Source of the DNA: Symsagittifera roscoffensis | Taxonomy: Eukaryota; Xenacoelomorpha; Acoela; Convolutidae | Assembly (NCBI RefSeq): GCF_963678635.1 | Contig: NC_087062.1 | Span: 85,336,890 to 85,400,889 of the forward strand | Direction: 5' to 3' | Length of the DNA stretch: 64,000 nt | Made by a program: the position numbers and the translations under genes | The notes under the pieces: model-generated | The model's input: only the letters and a program-made list of their open reading frames with translations | Databases searched by the model: none | What the model was told of the DNA's origin: nothing | Shown: positions 1 to 11,346 of the stretch, piece by piece | How the letters are laid out: each line of letters starts with the position of its first letter | Position numbering within the stretch: the stretch's first letter is position 1

Positions 1-1055
1 TGTGTCCAAGTTTTCCTGTTACGGATTCCGAGACAGCATAATATTATGCTTCATATTTATAAGTGTTGGTTTAAGAATTTTGCAATTTTTACGTAAAATC
101 TGCTGTTTTTTTTGAGCCATGCAGTCTTTTAACTATTTCTTCGTGGAATCCAAAACAGCTAAGAAGATCGAAGAAAACTAGCAGTGTTGCAGAGTCCGCG
201 ACAATTCTGTTTTCGGCCTGTTGCGGAATCCGCCTACAATTCACAAAATACACAATTTGGCCTCGTAATGATTTTCACGTAATGACTTCCCATTTGGCCT
301 CGTAATTTGTATCAAACTTCTAGAAAAAGATCTCAACTGGTACATAAAAAATTGATTAAAAAAAGTCCTCGGAAATCGAATGCTTTAGTTTCGGAGAAAG
401 TCGAACCTGATCCATTTCTGATCTAATGCTCGATCAACTAAGGTCGAAACTAGACATCGCGCGACACACCGAGCATCTCCTATTATGACGTCAAATTCGG
501 TTTTTTAACTGAGCACAGAAATTTGCTCAAACGTGTCTGGAGTCCGCAGTCTCATCTTCTGCACGTTGTTGTGGTTTTTGTAGCTGAAATTCAAAGTTTC
601 CTACGCAAAATTCTGACAAAATATCCAGCGGAAATCCAGCGAAAAATTTTTATACATTGATAAAAAATCCGCTTAGTGTAGTCTTTGAGCATTTTTGTTC
701 CATTGCAATTCAGCATTATTATGTGGAATCCAATTCAAATTTTGCGAAAAAAAAACTAATTTCGTGGAATCGGAAACAGTAGAAAAAACGTACAAAAAAA
801 TGGTGTCGTAATTAAACAAGGGTTAGAAAGGAGTCGGTTTTCTGACTGTAACTCTCAACAAAGAAGAAGTTGGTGATGTTTGCGATTGTATGCTGGTTTT
901 CAAAATCTAGCGGAAAAAAATAGCCCTGGTTGACCTGCCATAGATGATTACCGCTGGCAGATCGAATTGTTTCCTGATCAGTGGCCATTTATTCATGATC
1001 AGGAAGTATGCATGATCCATGATTGGTCTGACTTAAATGCAGTTTTTATTTTCAG
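1..1055. other. AT-rich non-coding DNA, probably an SSUH2 intron or 5' flank
   Basis: No coding exon is recognised before the acceptor at 1055. A degenerate motif resembling TTCGTGGAATCCGAAACAG recurs about five times (near 20, 140, 215, 720 and 760), which suggests an eroded short tandem or dispersed repeat. The 5' exons of SSUH2 copy 1 are presumably to the left of the window, because the first exon seen starts in mid-codon. Confidence 0.5.
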
Positions 1056-4000
1056 TGATCTGTGGTCATATGATCTGAAGCCCTCCTGTGATTGGTGGGA
1101 AGGATCACGGGAAGTTGAAACATCGCGAAAAGTACACACATGTCATGCATGTAACGGCCAGAAATTCGACAGGTGTGTAAAACCTTTTAAGCTTACATTT
1201 AATGAACAATGATTTACTATTCAAATTGAAATTTGAAAACTGAAATTGAAATTAAAATTGATTCAAACGGTTTCAATTTAAAAAATGATTATAACAACTG
1301 TTTTAAATCACAGTCATACAGGCAACTGTTTTCACAAAACTTTTTTCTTGGCTGTTTTTTAAGATCAGGCACCGCGCAATCATTCGATACGTCAAACATC
1401 CGAAAAACTAAAAAGCGTTAGAAACATCCAAAAAATGAAAAAATGTTAAGCATCCGAAAAACTGCTTTACTAGGTCAAACCTCCGACATGTTTCAAAAAG
1501 TAGAGCAAAGATTCAGGTTTTGTCGTTTGCTTAAAAGGTATTATATTGGTCGAATAAAAGTGACAGCAGAGTCGCGGCGAGGTATCCCGATCTTGGCCAA
1601 CTGTTGGAAAGGTTCTCTATGAAAACAAAGATAGCCGGGTTACTCTGCAAGTAGCACAGAATGTTCCGACCATAGCTTATTAAAAGAAACAATGGGGTCG
1701 ATTGATAGATCTTTTTGTTTCAATTAGTAATTAAAGTTATAAGTCCCGGTTAGATTTCATAATAGATCATAGTCGATCTACTCCTAGAGTAAAAATGATG
1801 TTTATATAAACAGATAAATTTAAAAAGATGATTAAATTGAAACGTTTAAAGGTTAAGCACAACTGTTCATCTTGTTTTAACTTTTACCAATGGGAGGGGA
1901 TATATAATTTATGAACTTAAAACTGTACTCTCTCCTAAAAACTTTTGCCGAGAGTTAATTAAAAAGTTATTGTCCGCTGCTCGTCGAGAAAAGGGCATAA
2001 TGTCTAGTGCCTGCTGTCAGTTGAGAGTTGGCAATTACCAGTGCGGTTGCTCTCGGTGTCTGTTTTGATTGTTTTATTAAACTTAATAAAATGTTTTGCT
2101 TGAATTCTTTACGTGTTGACTCTACAAAAAAGAAAATTACGATAAAGAAAACTTAGTTTTCAATTTTAATGATTTTTATATTAAAAAATCTGTATCTAGT
2201 TTAACTGGAGAAACTCATAATATTTTAACCTGCCTTAGGAACTTTAAAATTCGGAGCAGTGGGAAAATCATCTATATTCAAAGCCAAAAAAATAGACACA
2301 CCCAATTTGACTAACGTCGTGGATAAATATTAAGTTCCCTCAATCATCCGTTAAACTTAATTAAAAATCATTTCCAATATTACAATACTATTAAAAAATA
2401 CAACTATTTTTTTTCAAACTTTTGTCGTTTTTTTCGGCGTGTTGCGATGAAAGGAGCTGAACAAGAAACTAGGGGTTAGATATATTCTACAGCCATACTA
2501 AAATAAACAAATTGAAAAACAATTTTTTCTTAAAAATTACTAGAAAAGCGAAAAAATCACACAAAAAATTTTCGATTTTTTTTGAAGTTTGCTGACGTTT
2601 TTTGAGTTTTTGAAAAATTGATTCGAAAAATGCGCTAAAAGACTCGAAGTAACTAATTTTACCCGAGTAAAACTAAAATTTTACTATTAAGTTAAGCTAT
2701 TCTTATTTTTTAAACAATTAATCAATTAAAACAAAACTGCTCGCTCGCTCTATTCGCTAGAAATCAGACGAAAAACCAAAATTTTAAACCGGTTTTTCTC
2801 GACACTGGGTAAACTTTTTCAAAATATTTAAATATGGTTCGAATCACAACTTTAAGAGCTCTAAAATGATATATCACTCAACCCAGTCCGATGATTATTT
2901 GTGGTACTTGATTTCGCGTGGAAAAAGAAAAACACACGCGAGTACAAAAGTCCTCCGGAACAATTTGAAATCGGCGTATTGAAACATCTTAACTTTGAAT
3001 TATTTGAACGACATATTATAACGTAATTATTATATAAGTTCGGATGTTTGTCGTTGCGGACGGATGTTTGACATATCGGATAAATGCCCTATGTCCTTTC
3101 ATTGTCAGATTTTCAAAGTGTTCAAAAATTAGTTATTTGAACAATTAAGTTAATTACCTAATTCACTACAAGGTGTGGTAACATCAGAAAGTTCAATTAA
3201 TAATGTAATCAAAGACATCAATTGCGTAATCCACTTCAAGAGGTAGTAACTTCAGAAAATTTTAGAACTAAACCTCGGTTATCATATTTAATGATGTTAT
3301 TACATAATCCACTCAAATGTGTGGTAACTTCAGTAAGTTAAGCAAATAAGTATGTAATCATTGACGTCATTACATAATCCAGTACAAGGTGTGGTAACTT
3401 TCAAAAAGTTTCAGAAGTAATTAGGTTATCTCATTTAATGAGGTTGTTACATAAGCCACTACAAGATGTGATAACTTCAGAAACTTAGGCGAATAATTTG
3501 TAATCATTCAAGTTATTGTATAATCCACTACAATGTGTGGTAACTTCAGAAACTATGCAAATAGTTATGTAATCATTGGCTTTATTACTTAATTATGTAA
3601 TCATTGGTTATTACATAATTCATTACAAGGTGTGGCAGCTGTCACGGCACTGGAAGAGTGGGCGAAGATGGCAATGAAGCTACTTGTGGTAGTTGCAGCG
3701 GCAGAGGCTTCAGAGAATGCTGCGCTTGCAATGCGACAGGATTCATCACGTACGTCGTTACAATGTTTTTTTTTTGCAAAATTAAAAAAAGTTGTTCCTC
3801 GAAGTTTTTACAATATTCCATTATTGTGGAATTACCTTTGCTAGGAAAATTACCTTTCAGGTTTTTCATTCATTTTTTGTCGACCAAATCAGAGGCTGAT
3901 CTATATTTTTTTCTCGAATGGGAATTTTCAAAAATTTTACGAAAATTTTGTCGACTTTTTTTCAGGTCTATAAAAAACTATAAAAACCCTTTTTCAACAA

Positions 4001-4540
4001 TTTATTTGGGGAGCGCTCCACCTTCAAAATAAGCATATATTCGATCCGAAGGCTCCTATAGAAAATTTTAGGGTTTGTCGGCCAAAATCTGATGTCAATT
4101 AGGCGTTAAATTTTTTGAGTTAAATGTTCGTATTTTTGTATTTAAGAGATATAAATTTGGTTGTTGCCGAATATAAAGAGAAAGATGACTTCCACTTCGA
4201 GGGATCTCAAGTGGGGGTTCCAGATGAGAAGCTTGAAGACGTCAGTGGAATAAAGATGTTCAATGACGAGCAGTACCCATTCATACCCCCCATTCCTCAC
4301 TACCCCGAATCAGCCACTCTAGATGGTGCTGTAATGAGTATACTTCAGAAACATCACGAGAAATACGCGGTCAAAAAAAGCGACTACAAACGAGTTCTGA
4401 AACAGAAGCACTCTTTGATGGCTATTCCTGTATCTGAGGTGGATCTAACTTACAAGGAGAAAGAATACAAGGCATGGGTGTATGGATCAGAGAAAAAAGT
4501 GTATTGTCCAGAAATGAAGAAATGTTGCTCGATTTTGTAG
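1056..4540 (+). CDS. SSUH2: SSUH2-like protein (ssu-2 homolog), copy 1, 5' end outside window
   Basis: Three exons: 1056-1172, 3630-3749 and 4147-4540 (stop 4538-4540). Splicing is GT-AG throughout (TTTTCAG acceptor; AG/GTGTGT and AC/GTACGT donors) and the phases match. The product begins in a conserved W-x-Y-D-L-K-P segment. It continues into a DnaJ-type cysteine-rich region of repeated CxxCxG-like units (CHAC, CGSCHGTG, CGSCSGRG, CCACNATG) split by the first intron, and ends in the family's C-terminal beta-rich domain with a CCSIL tail. The cysteine pattern and the C-terminal block closely resemble vertebrate SSUH2. The molecular role is poorly known: worm ssu-2 was found genetically, and human SSUH2 has been linked to tooth development. 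By analogy with DnaJ zinc fingers the cysteine units may bind zinc; this is inferred. The C-terminus could be prenylated (CaaX-like with final Leu), also inferred. N-terminal exons are missing from the window. Confidence 0.85.
1173..3629. other. Large SSUH2 intron (copy 1), repeat-filled
   Basis: This 2.46-kb intron holds, in order: a CCGAAAAAC-type minisatellite (about 1383-1470, roughly three units), a stretch that may be an old LTR (about 1530-2110), a dispersed repeat (about 2735-2990), and the tandem array that runs into the 3' splice site (3154-3640). The same order recurs in the introns of copies 2 and 3. Confidence 0.6.
3154..3640 (+). repeat. Tandem array that ends at the 3' splice site (copy 1)
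   Basis: Seven degenerate monomers start near 3154, 3224, 3300, 3372, 3448, 3517 and 3610, spaced about 69-93 bp. Each carries a core like CATAATCCACTACAAGGTGT followed by GGTAACTTCAG. The last monomer is the true intron-exon boundary: its CATTACAAG is the acceptor and the following GTGTGGCAGC begins the exon. The earlier units are therefore relatives of the real acceptor. Matching arrays lie at about 8369-8855 and 13587-14073 in the other two copies. Confidence 0.75.
3885..4110 (+). mobile_element. Degenerate hAT-type MITE in the SSUH2 intron
   Basis: Internal landmarks match the intact MITE at 44761-45128: GGCTGATCTA..TTTTCTCGA, TTTTGTCGAC..TTTTTTCAGGTC, GGGGAGCGCTC, GAAGGCTCCT and AGGGTTTGTCGGCCAAAA. 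The terminal repeats are eroded. Orthologous copies lie near 9105-9330 and 14322-14548 in the duplicated genes, so insertion came before the duplication. Confidence 0.55.
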
Positions 4541-5876
4541 ATTCGTCTTTGTATAATTACCCAAAAAATACAGTTAATTGCACAAAAAAAATTCAGATTT
4601 TTTCAGGTTTTCCTGTGTTAATCTCTTTTGAAGGAGCATTTTGCACAATATACCCCAAACGAAGGTTAAAGGGGAAAATCGATTAAAAGCAGAGCGCTAT
4701 GTCTCTCAAAAACGCTGAATAAGGGCGGACGTTCGGGAAGGTTTTTGCAATTTTTGACTTAAAGTTTTGACTACGCTAATTCGTATCAGTCCATATAACT
4801 GTTTCAATAATTCAAGCATTATTATCCACGAAAAATTTTGAACAGAGTGAGCAAAAATTTCCATTTTCCCGCTCAATCTGTTTTAGTTGTTAGTCAATAA
4901 CAATTGATGACTAGAAAACAAGTGATAGAAAATTGGGTCATTTTCAAATTTTTGCAATTTTTTCGGTGAACTGATAAATATTTTTTTCTTAGTTGCAGTT
5001 TTTGATAGAACTATGATCTCTTTTTCGATTCATTGCAATAATCATTTGTTGAACAAAATGATTACAGTCTGATTGTTTTTGCTATTTCCAGAGCAGGTCA
5101 TTCAGAGAGCAGCTCGCTAAAATTTGCTAAGCTATTAGAATTTGTCAAGAAAAAAACGTTGTTTTAAACATTTAGTGCTTGTTCTGAACTATTGTAGGAG
5201 CTTTCTTAATCTCTCCGCATGAAACATAACTTGGCGAAAATGAAACATCTAACCTGAAATATCTAACCTAAAACATCTAACCTGAAACATTCTCTGCAAT
5301 CATTTTCCCTCTTTTTATCCCAAATAGACCTTTTATTTAGTTGAATACAACTGTGTAATTTTTTGTCCGCGAGAGCTAACTAAAACAAGTCGGTGCGCAT
5401 CTCCAACAGCTCAAGTTTTTTCACATCACATTATTTGGCAAGTAAATACAAGATTTTCAAAACAAAAACTCCAATATTTTCAAGTTTGCATGCTGCAATA
5501 TGAAGAATCCAAAAATAACGGTTTCCCTAGAAGCAATTGTACATTTTAGCAACTCCAGCTCGTACAAGTCTTTTGGTTAAGTGTTGATTGATAGCTTTGT
5601 GAATCTTTTCATCATCCAAGTTTTTCTTAAATTGTGTCTCGATCAATCATTTATTTGATAACAAAACGAATTTTCACATTTTTAGCAACAATTTTTGATA
5701 GAGTATTTTCAATCCTGTCTCTTCTAGCCTTAACGACTATTTAAACAAAATGTTTAACACCTTTTTGAACTGTTTGATACCTTGCAAGCCAAGTTCCATA
5801 AAAAAGACAAAGAGAGGAGTGATAACTAACCCACACTCAAGTGTGAAGCAAGTAGTTATTTTTCTTTAAGTTTGTT

Positions 5877-6125
5877 TCAACAATTCGCTTGCAATTGCAT
5901 ATATTTTTTAACGTTTTCTTCGATACTGTTTTTTCCAATTTCAACGTTTTTGAAATGTGAAGAAAAAGTTGCAAGTTTTGATTTTATTTCATGTGGATTA
6001 ACTAAATAGCGTGGAACGTATCCAAAAAATATCCAATTTTCGTTTTTGCTAAAAGGGAGGCGGTAGAAAAAACAATTTTTTGTTAGAACTGGTTCTGACT
6101 TATTGTTTGGTTTTATCAGACTCAT
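5877..6125 (-). pseudogene. Unrecognised 82-codon minus-strand ORF in spacer 1
   Basis: Open from 6125 down to a TGA at 5877-5879. Composition is protein-like (Lys/Asn/Phe-rich, with NENWIFFGYVPRYL followed by a helical Lys/Glu-rich part). Further down the same strand, around 5585-5750, other short open stretches in different frames also look like former coding sequence, so this is probably part of a broken gene. It lies in line with, and downstream of, the DNA polymerase remnant that follows the third spacer, so it may belong to the same element. No family was recognised. Confidence 0.4.
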
Positions 6126-6129
6126 GCTT

Positions 6130-9100
6130 TTATGATCTCAAGCCCTCCTGTGATTGGTGGGAAGGATCACGGGAAGTTGAAACTTCGCGAAAAGTACACA
6201 CATGTCATGCATGTAACGGTCAGAAATTTGACAGGTGTGTAAAACCTTTTAAGCTTACATTTAATGAACAATAATTTATTTTTTTAATTTGAAAATTGAA
6301 AACTGAAATTGAAATTGAAATTGATTCAAATGGTTTCAATTTGAAAAATGATTAGAACAACTGTTTTAAATCACAGTCAAACAGGCAACTGTTTTCACAA
6401 AAAATTTTTCTTGATTGTTTTCAAGATCAGGTACCGCGCAATCATTCGATACGTCAAACATCCGAACAACGAAAAAGCGTTAGAAACATCCGAAAAACGA
6501 AAAAATGTTAAGCATGCGAAAAACAAAAAAAATGTTAAGCATGCGAAAAACAAAAAAAAATGTTACAAACAGCCGAAAAACGAAAAAGTGTTAAACATCC
6601 GAAACACTGCTGTACTAGGTCAAACCTCCGACATGCTCAAAAAGTAGAGCAAATATTCAGTTTTTGTCGTTCGCTTAAAAGGTATTGTATTGGTCGAATC
6701 AAATGTGACAGCGCAGTCGCGGCAAGGTATCCCGATCTGGGCCAACTGTTGGAAAGGTTCTATATGAAAACAACGATAGCCGGTTACTCTGCAAGTAGCA
6801 CAGAATGTTCCCCTCATAGCTTATTAAAAGAAACAATGGGTTCGATTGATAGATCTTTTTGTTTCAATTTGTAAGTAAAGTTATAAGTCCCGGTTAGGTT
6901 TCATCATAGTCGATCTAGTCTTAGAATTAAAGTGATGTTTATTTAAACAGAAAAATTAAAAAAGGTGATTAAATTGAAACGTTTAAAGGTTAAGCACAAT
7001 TATTCATCTTGTATTAACCTTTACCAATGGGAGGGGATTTATAATTTATGAACATATAACTTTACTCTCTCCTACAAACTTTTGCCGGGAATTAATTAAA
7101 AAGTTATTGTCCGCTGCTCGTCGAGAAAAGAGCATAATGTCTAGTGCCTGCTCTCAGTTGAGAGTTGGCAATTACCAGAGCGGTTGCTCTCGGTGTCTGT
7201 TTTCATTGTTTTATTAAACTTAATAAATTGTTTTACTTGAAATCTTTAAGTGTTGACTCTACGAAAAAAAAATTGCGATAATTTTAGTTTTCAATTTTTT
7301 AGTTTTTGCGAAAATTTGTTTAGTTTTAAATTTTTAAAGAAAAAAATGAGAAAGGAAGACATATGCATTTTAATGATTTTTTATATTAAAAAATCTGTAT
7401 CTAGTTTATCTGGAGAAACTCATAATATTTTATTCTGCCTTAGGAACTTTAAAATTCGGAGCAGTGGGAAAATCATCTATATTCAAAGCCAAAACAATAG
7501 ACACACTCAACTTGACTAGCATCGTGGATAAATATTAAGTTCCCTCGATCATCCGTTAAACTTAATTAAAAATCATTTCCAATATTACAAAAGTATTAAA
7601 AAATACAACTATTTTTTTTTCAAATAATTGTCGTTTTTTTTTTGGTGTGATGTGATGAAAGGAGCTGAACAAAAAAAACTAAGGGTTAGATATAATATGC
7701 AGCCATACTAAAATAAGCAAATTGAAAAATAAGCAAATTGAAAAAGCAAATTCGATTTTTTTTGAAAGTTTTCTGAGGTTTTTTTGAGTTTTTGAAAAAA
7801 TTGATTCGAAAAATGCGCTAAAAGACTCGAAGTAAACTAATTTTACCCGAGTAAAACTAAAATTTTCCTTTTAATTTAAGCTATTCTTATCTTTTGAACA
7901 ATTAATCAATTAAAATAAAACTGCTCGCTCGCTCTATTCGCTAGAAATCAGACGAAAAACCAAAATTTTAAACCGGTTTTTCTCGACACTGGGTAAATGT
8001 TTTCAAAAATTTTAAATGTGGTTCGAATCACGACTTTAGGAGCACTAAAATAATATATCACTCAACCCAGTCCGATGATTATTTGTGGTACTTGATTTCG
8101 CGTGGAAAAAAAAACGCACCCGAGTACAAAGTTCCTCCGGAACAATTAGAAAGTGTATCAGCGACCTATCGAGATTAAAATCGGCGTATTGAAACGTCTT
8201 AACTTTGAGGTTTTTGAACGACATATTATAACGTAATTATTATATAAGTTCGGATGTTTGTCGTTGCGGACGGATGTTTGGCATATCGGATAAGTGCCCT
8301 ATATCCTTTCATTATCAGAATTTCAAAGTGTTTAAAAATTAGTTATTTGAACAATAAAGTTAATTACATAATTGACTACAAGGTGTGGTAACATCAGAAA
8401 GTTCAACAATTAATTATATAATCAAAGACATTAATTGCGTAATCCACTTCAAGATGTAGTAACTTCAGAAAATTTTAGAACTAAACCTCGGTTATCATAT
8501 TTAATGATGTTATTACATAATCCACTCAAATGTGTGGTAATATCAGTAAGTTAAGCAAATAAGTATGTAATCATTGATGTCATTACATAATCCATTACAA
8601 GGTGTGGTAACTTTCAAAAAGTTTCAGAAGTAATTAGGTTATCTCATTTAATGAGGTTGTTACATAAGCCACTACAAGATGTGATAACTTCAGAAACTTA
8701 AGCAAACAATTTGTAATCATTCAAGTTATTGCATAATCCACTACAATGTGTGGTAACTTCAGAAACTATGCAAATAGTTATGTAATCATTGTTTTAATTA
8801 CTTATTTATGTAATCATTGACGTTATTACATAATTCATTACAAGGTGTGGCAGCTGTCACGGCACTGGAAGAGTGGGCGAAGATGGCAATGAAGCTACTT
8901 GTGGTAGTTGCAGCGGCAGAGGCTTCAGAGAATGCTGCGCTTGCAATGCGACAGGATTCATCACGTACGTCGTTACAAAGTTTTTTTTTGCAAAATTTAA
9001 AAAAGTTGTTCCTCGAAATTTTTGAAATTGAGAAAATCTTTGTGGAATTGCCTTTGCTAGGAGAATTACCTTTTAGGTTTTTTATTCATTTTTCAGCGAC

Positions 9101-9755
9101 CAAATCAGGGGCTGATCTATATTTTTCTCGAATGGGAATTTTCAAAACTGTTTCGTAAATTTTGTCGACCTTTTTTCAGGTCTATAAAAAACTATAAAAA
9201 CCCTATTTCAACAATTTATTTGGGGCGCGCTCTCCCATTCAAAATGATCATACATTCGCTCCGAAGGCTCCTTAAGAAAATTTTAGGGTTGGTCCGCCAA
9301 AATCTGATGTCAATTAGGCGTTAACTTTTTTGAGTTAAATGTTCGTATTTTTGTATTCAAGAGATATAAATTTGGTTGTCGCCGAATACAAAGAGAAAGA
9401 TGACTTCCACTTCGAGGGATCTCAAGTGGGGGTTCCAGATGAGAAGCTTGAAGACGTCATTGGAATAAAGATGTACAATGACGAACAGTACCCGTTTATA
9501 CCCCCCATTCCTCACTACCCCGAATCAGCCACTCTAGATGACGCTGTAATGAGTATACTTCAGAAACATCACGAGAAATACGCGGTCAAAAAAAGCGACT
9601 ACAAACGAGTTCTGAAACAGAAGCACTCTTTGATGGCTATTCCTGTATCTGAGGTGGATCTAACTTACAAGGAGAAAGAATACAAGGCATGGGTGTATGG
9701 ATCAGAGAAAAAAGTGTATTGTCCAGAAATGAAGAAATGTTGCTCGATTTTGTAG
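6130..9755 (+). CDS. SSUH2: SSUH2-like, copy 2, truncated at the 5' end by the duplication
   Basis: Similarity to copy 1 starts abruptly at TATGATCT in the first exon (about 6130-6234) and continues through 8845-8964 and 9362-9755, with the same splice sites and phases. All visible coding sequence is open and the cysteine-rich exon encodes the same residues as copy 1. The last exon differs from copy 1 by three residues (Ser to Ile, Phe to Tyr, Gly to Asp), all in its first half; the second half is identical. Upstream lies spacer DNA rather than the copy 1 intron, so N-terminal exons and the native promoter are absent. An AG at 6118-6119 (TTTTATCAG) could act as a new acceptor. Whether it is expressed, perhaps by read-through and splicing from copy 1, cannot be told. 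Confidence 0.7.
6455..6605 (+). repeat. About 30-bp minisatellite in SSUH2 intron (copy 2)
   Basis: Units of roughly 29-33 bp of the type AAACATCCGAAAAACGAAAAA-TGTTAAG are repeated about five times, alternating CATCCG and CATGCG. Copy 1 has only about three units at 1383-1470. Copy 3 has the same expanded form at about 11672-11822. The Lys-rich ORF read through it is a product of the repeat and not a gene. Confidence 0.7.
6690..7255 (+). mobile_element. Possible solo-LTR-like segment in SSUH2 intron
   Basis: A moderately GC-rich block is well kept in all three copies (about 1530-2110, 6690-7255, 11907-12473). It has a TATA-like TTTATAATTT near 7035, a GC-richer transcribed-like part and a polyadenylation signal (TTAATAAA, near 7220), as in an LTR promoter and terminator. 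No clear TG..CA ends, target duplication or retroviral ORF was found, so this is only a suggestion. Confidence 0.25.
7920..8160 (+). repeat. Dispersed repeat with the core GATATATCACTC
   Basis: A block containing GCTCTATTCGCTAGAAATCAG, CCGGTTTTTCTCGACACTGG, TGATATATCACTC-type and CAGTCCGATGATTATTTGTG motifs. Family members occur near 2735-2990, 13140-13380, 33440-33620, 34060-34260, 36010-36250 (opposite strand) and 55145-55320. It is interspersed and multi-copy; the class is unknown. Confidence 0.55.
8369..8855 (+). repeat. Tandem array that ends at the 3' splice site (copy 2)
   Basis: Same acceptor-like monomers as in copy 1, ending at the true acceptor CATTACAAG before exon 8845-8964. Small substitutions distinguish it from the copy 1 array. 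It is essentially identical to the copy 3 array (about 13587-14073). Confidence 0.7.
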
Positions 9756-11093
9756 ATTCGTCTTTGTATAAATACCAAAAAAATAATCAGTTAATTGCAC
9801 AAAACAAAATCAGATTTTTCCAGTTTTTCACGTGTTAATCTCTTTTGAATTAGAATTTTGCACAATATACCCCAAACGAAGGTTAAAGGGGAAAATCGAT
9901 TAAAAGCAGAGCGCTATGTCTCTCAAAAACGCTGAATAAGGGCGGACGTTCGGGAAGGTTTTTGCAATTTTTGACTTAAAGTTTTGACTACGCTAATTCG
10001 TATCAGTCCATATAACTGTTTCAATAATTCAAGCATTATTATCCACGAAAAATTTTGAACAGAGTGAGCAAAAATTTCCATTTTCCCGCTCAATCTGTTT
10101 TAGTTGTTAGTCAATAACAATTGATGACTAGAAAACAAGTGATAGAAAATTGGGTCATTTTCAAATTTTTGCAATTTTTTCGGTGAACTGATAAATATTT
10201 TTTTCTTAGTTGCAGTTTTTGATAGAACTATGATCTCTTTTTCGATTCATTGCAATAATCATTTGTTGAACAAAATGATTACAGTCTGATTGTTTTTGCT
10301 ATTTCCAGAGCAGGTCATTCAGAGAGCAGCTCGCTAAAATTTGCTAAGCTATTAGAATTTGTCAAGAAAAAAACGTTGTTTTAAACATTTAGTGCTTGTT
10401 CTGAACTATTGTAGGAGCTTTCTTAATCTCTCCGCATGAAACATAACTTGGCGAAAATGAAACATCTAACCTGAAATATCTAACCTAAAACATCTAACCT
10501 GAAACATTCTCTGCAATCATTTTCCCTCTTTTTATCCCAAATAGACCTTTTATTTAGTTGAATACAACTGTGTAATTTTTTGTCCGCGAGAGCTAACTAA
10601 AACAAGTCGGTGCGCATCTCCAACAGCTCAAGTTTTTTCACATCACATTATTTGGCAAGTAAATACAAGATTTTCAAAACAAAAACTCCAATATTTTCAA
10701 GTTTGCATGCTGCAATATGAAGAATCCAAAAATAACGGTTTCCCTAGAAGCAATTGTACATTTTAGCAACTCCAGCTCGTACAAGTCTTTTGGTTAAGTG
10801 TTGATTGATAGCTTTGTGAATCTTTTCATCATCCAAGTTTTTCTTAAATTGTGTCTCGATCAATCATTTATTTGATAACAAAACGAATTTTCACATTTTT
10901 AGCAACAATTTTTGATAGAGTATTTTCAATCCTGTCTCTTCTAGCCTTAACGACTATTTAAACAAAATGTTTAACACCTTTTTGAACTGTTTGATACCTT
11001 GCAAGCCAAGTTCCATAAAAAAGACAAAGAGAGGAGTGATAACTAACCCACACTCAAGTGTGAAGCAAGTAGTTATTTTTCTTTAAGTTTGTT

Positions 11094-11342
11094 TCAACAA
11101 TTCGCTTGCAATTGCATATATTTTTTAACGTTTTCTTCGATACTGTTTTTTCCAATTTCAACGTTTTTGAAATGTGAAGAAAAAGTTGCAAGTTTTGATT
11201 TTATTTCATGTGGATTAACTAAATAGCGTGGAACGTATCCAAAAAATATCCAATTTTCGTTTTTGCTAAAAGGGAGGCGGTAGAAAAAACAATTTTTTGT
11301 TAGAACTGGTTCTGACTTATTGTTTGGTTTTATCAGACTCAT
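11094..11342 (-). pseudogene. Unrecognised 82-codon minus-strand ORF in spacer 2
   Basis: Exact repeat of the ORF at 5877-6125, carried by the second tandem unit. Same reading, same TGA end, no recognised family. Confidence 0.4.
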
Positions 11343-11346
11343 GCTT

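Noticed and set aside
3632-3844. Ala-rich plus-strand ORF (and 8817-9158, 14035-14376) overlapping the SSUH2 cysteine exon
   Set aside because: It is a shifted frame of the exon at 3630-3749. The cysteine frame matches SSUH2 and fits both splice sites; the Ala-rich frame matches nothing.
5243-5290. Telomere-like repeat (ATCTAACCT repeated)
   Set aside because: Only three imperfect units of about 15 bp, not the six-base animal telomere repeat; a short local duplication repeated in all spacers.
6348-6647. Lys-rich 99-codon ORF (also 11565-11864)
   Set aside because: Produced by the about 30-bp minisatellite; length varies with repeat number and copy 1 lacks the frame.
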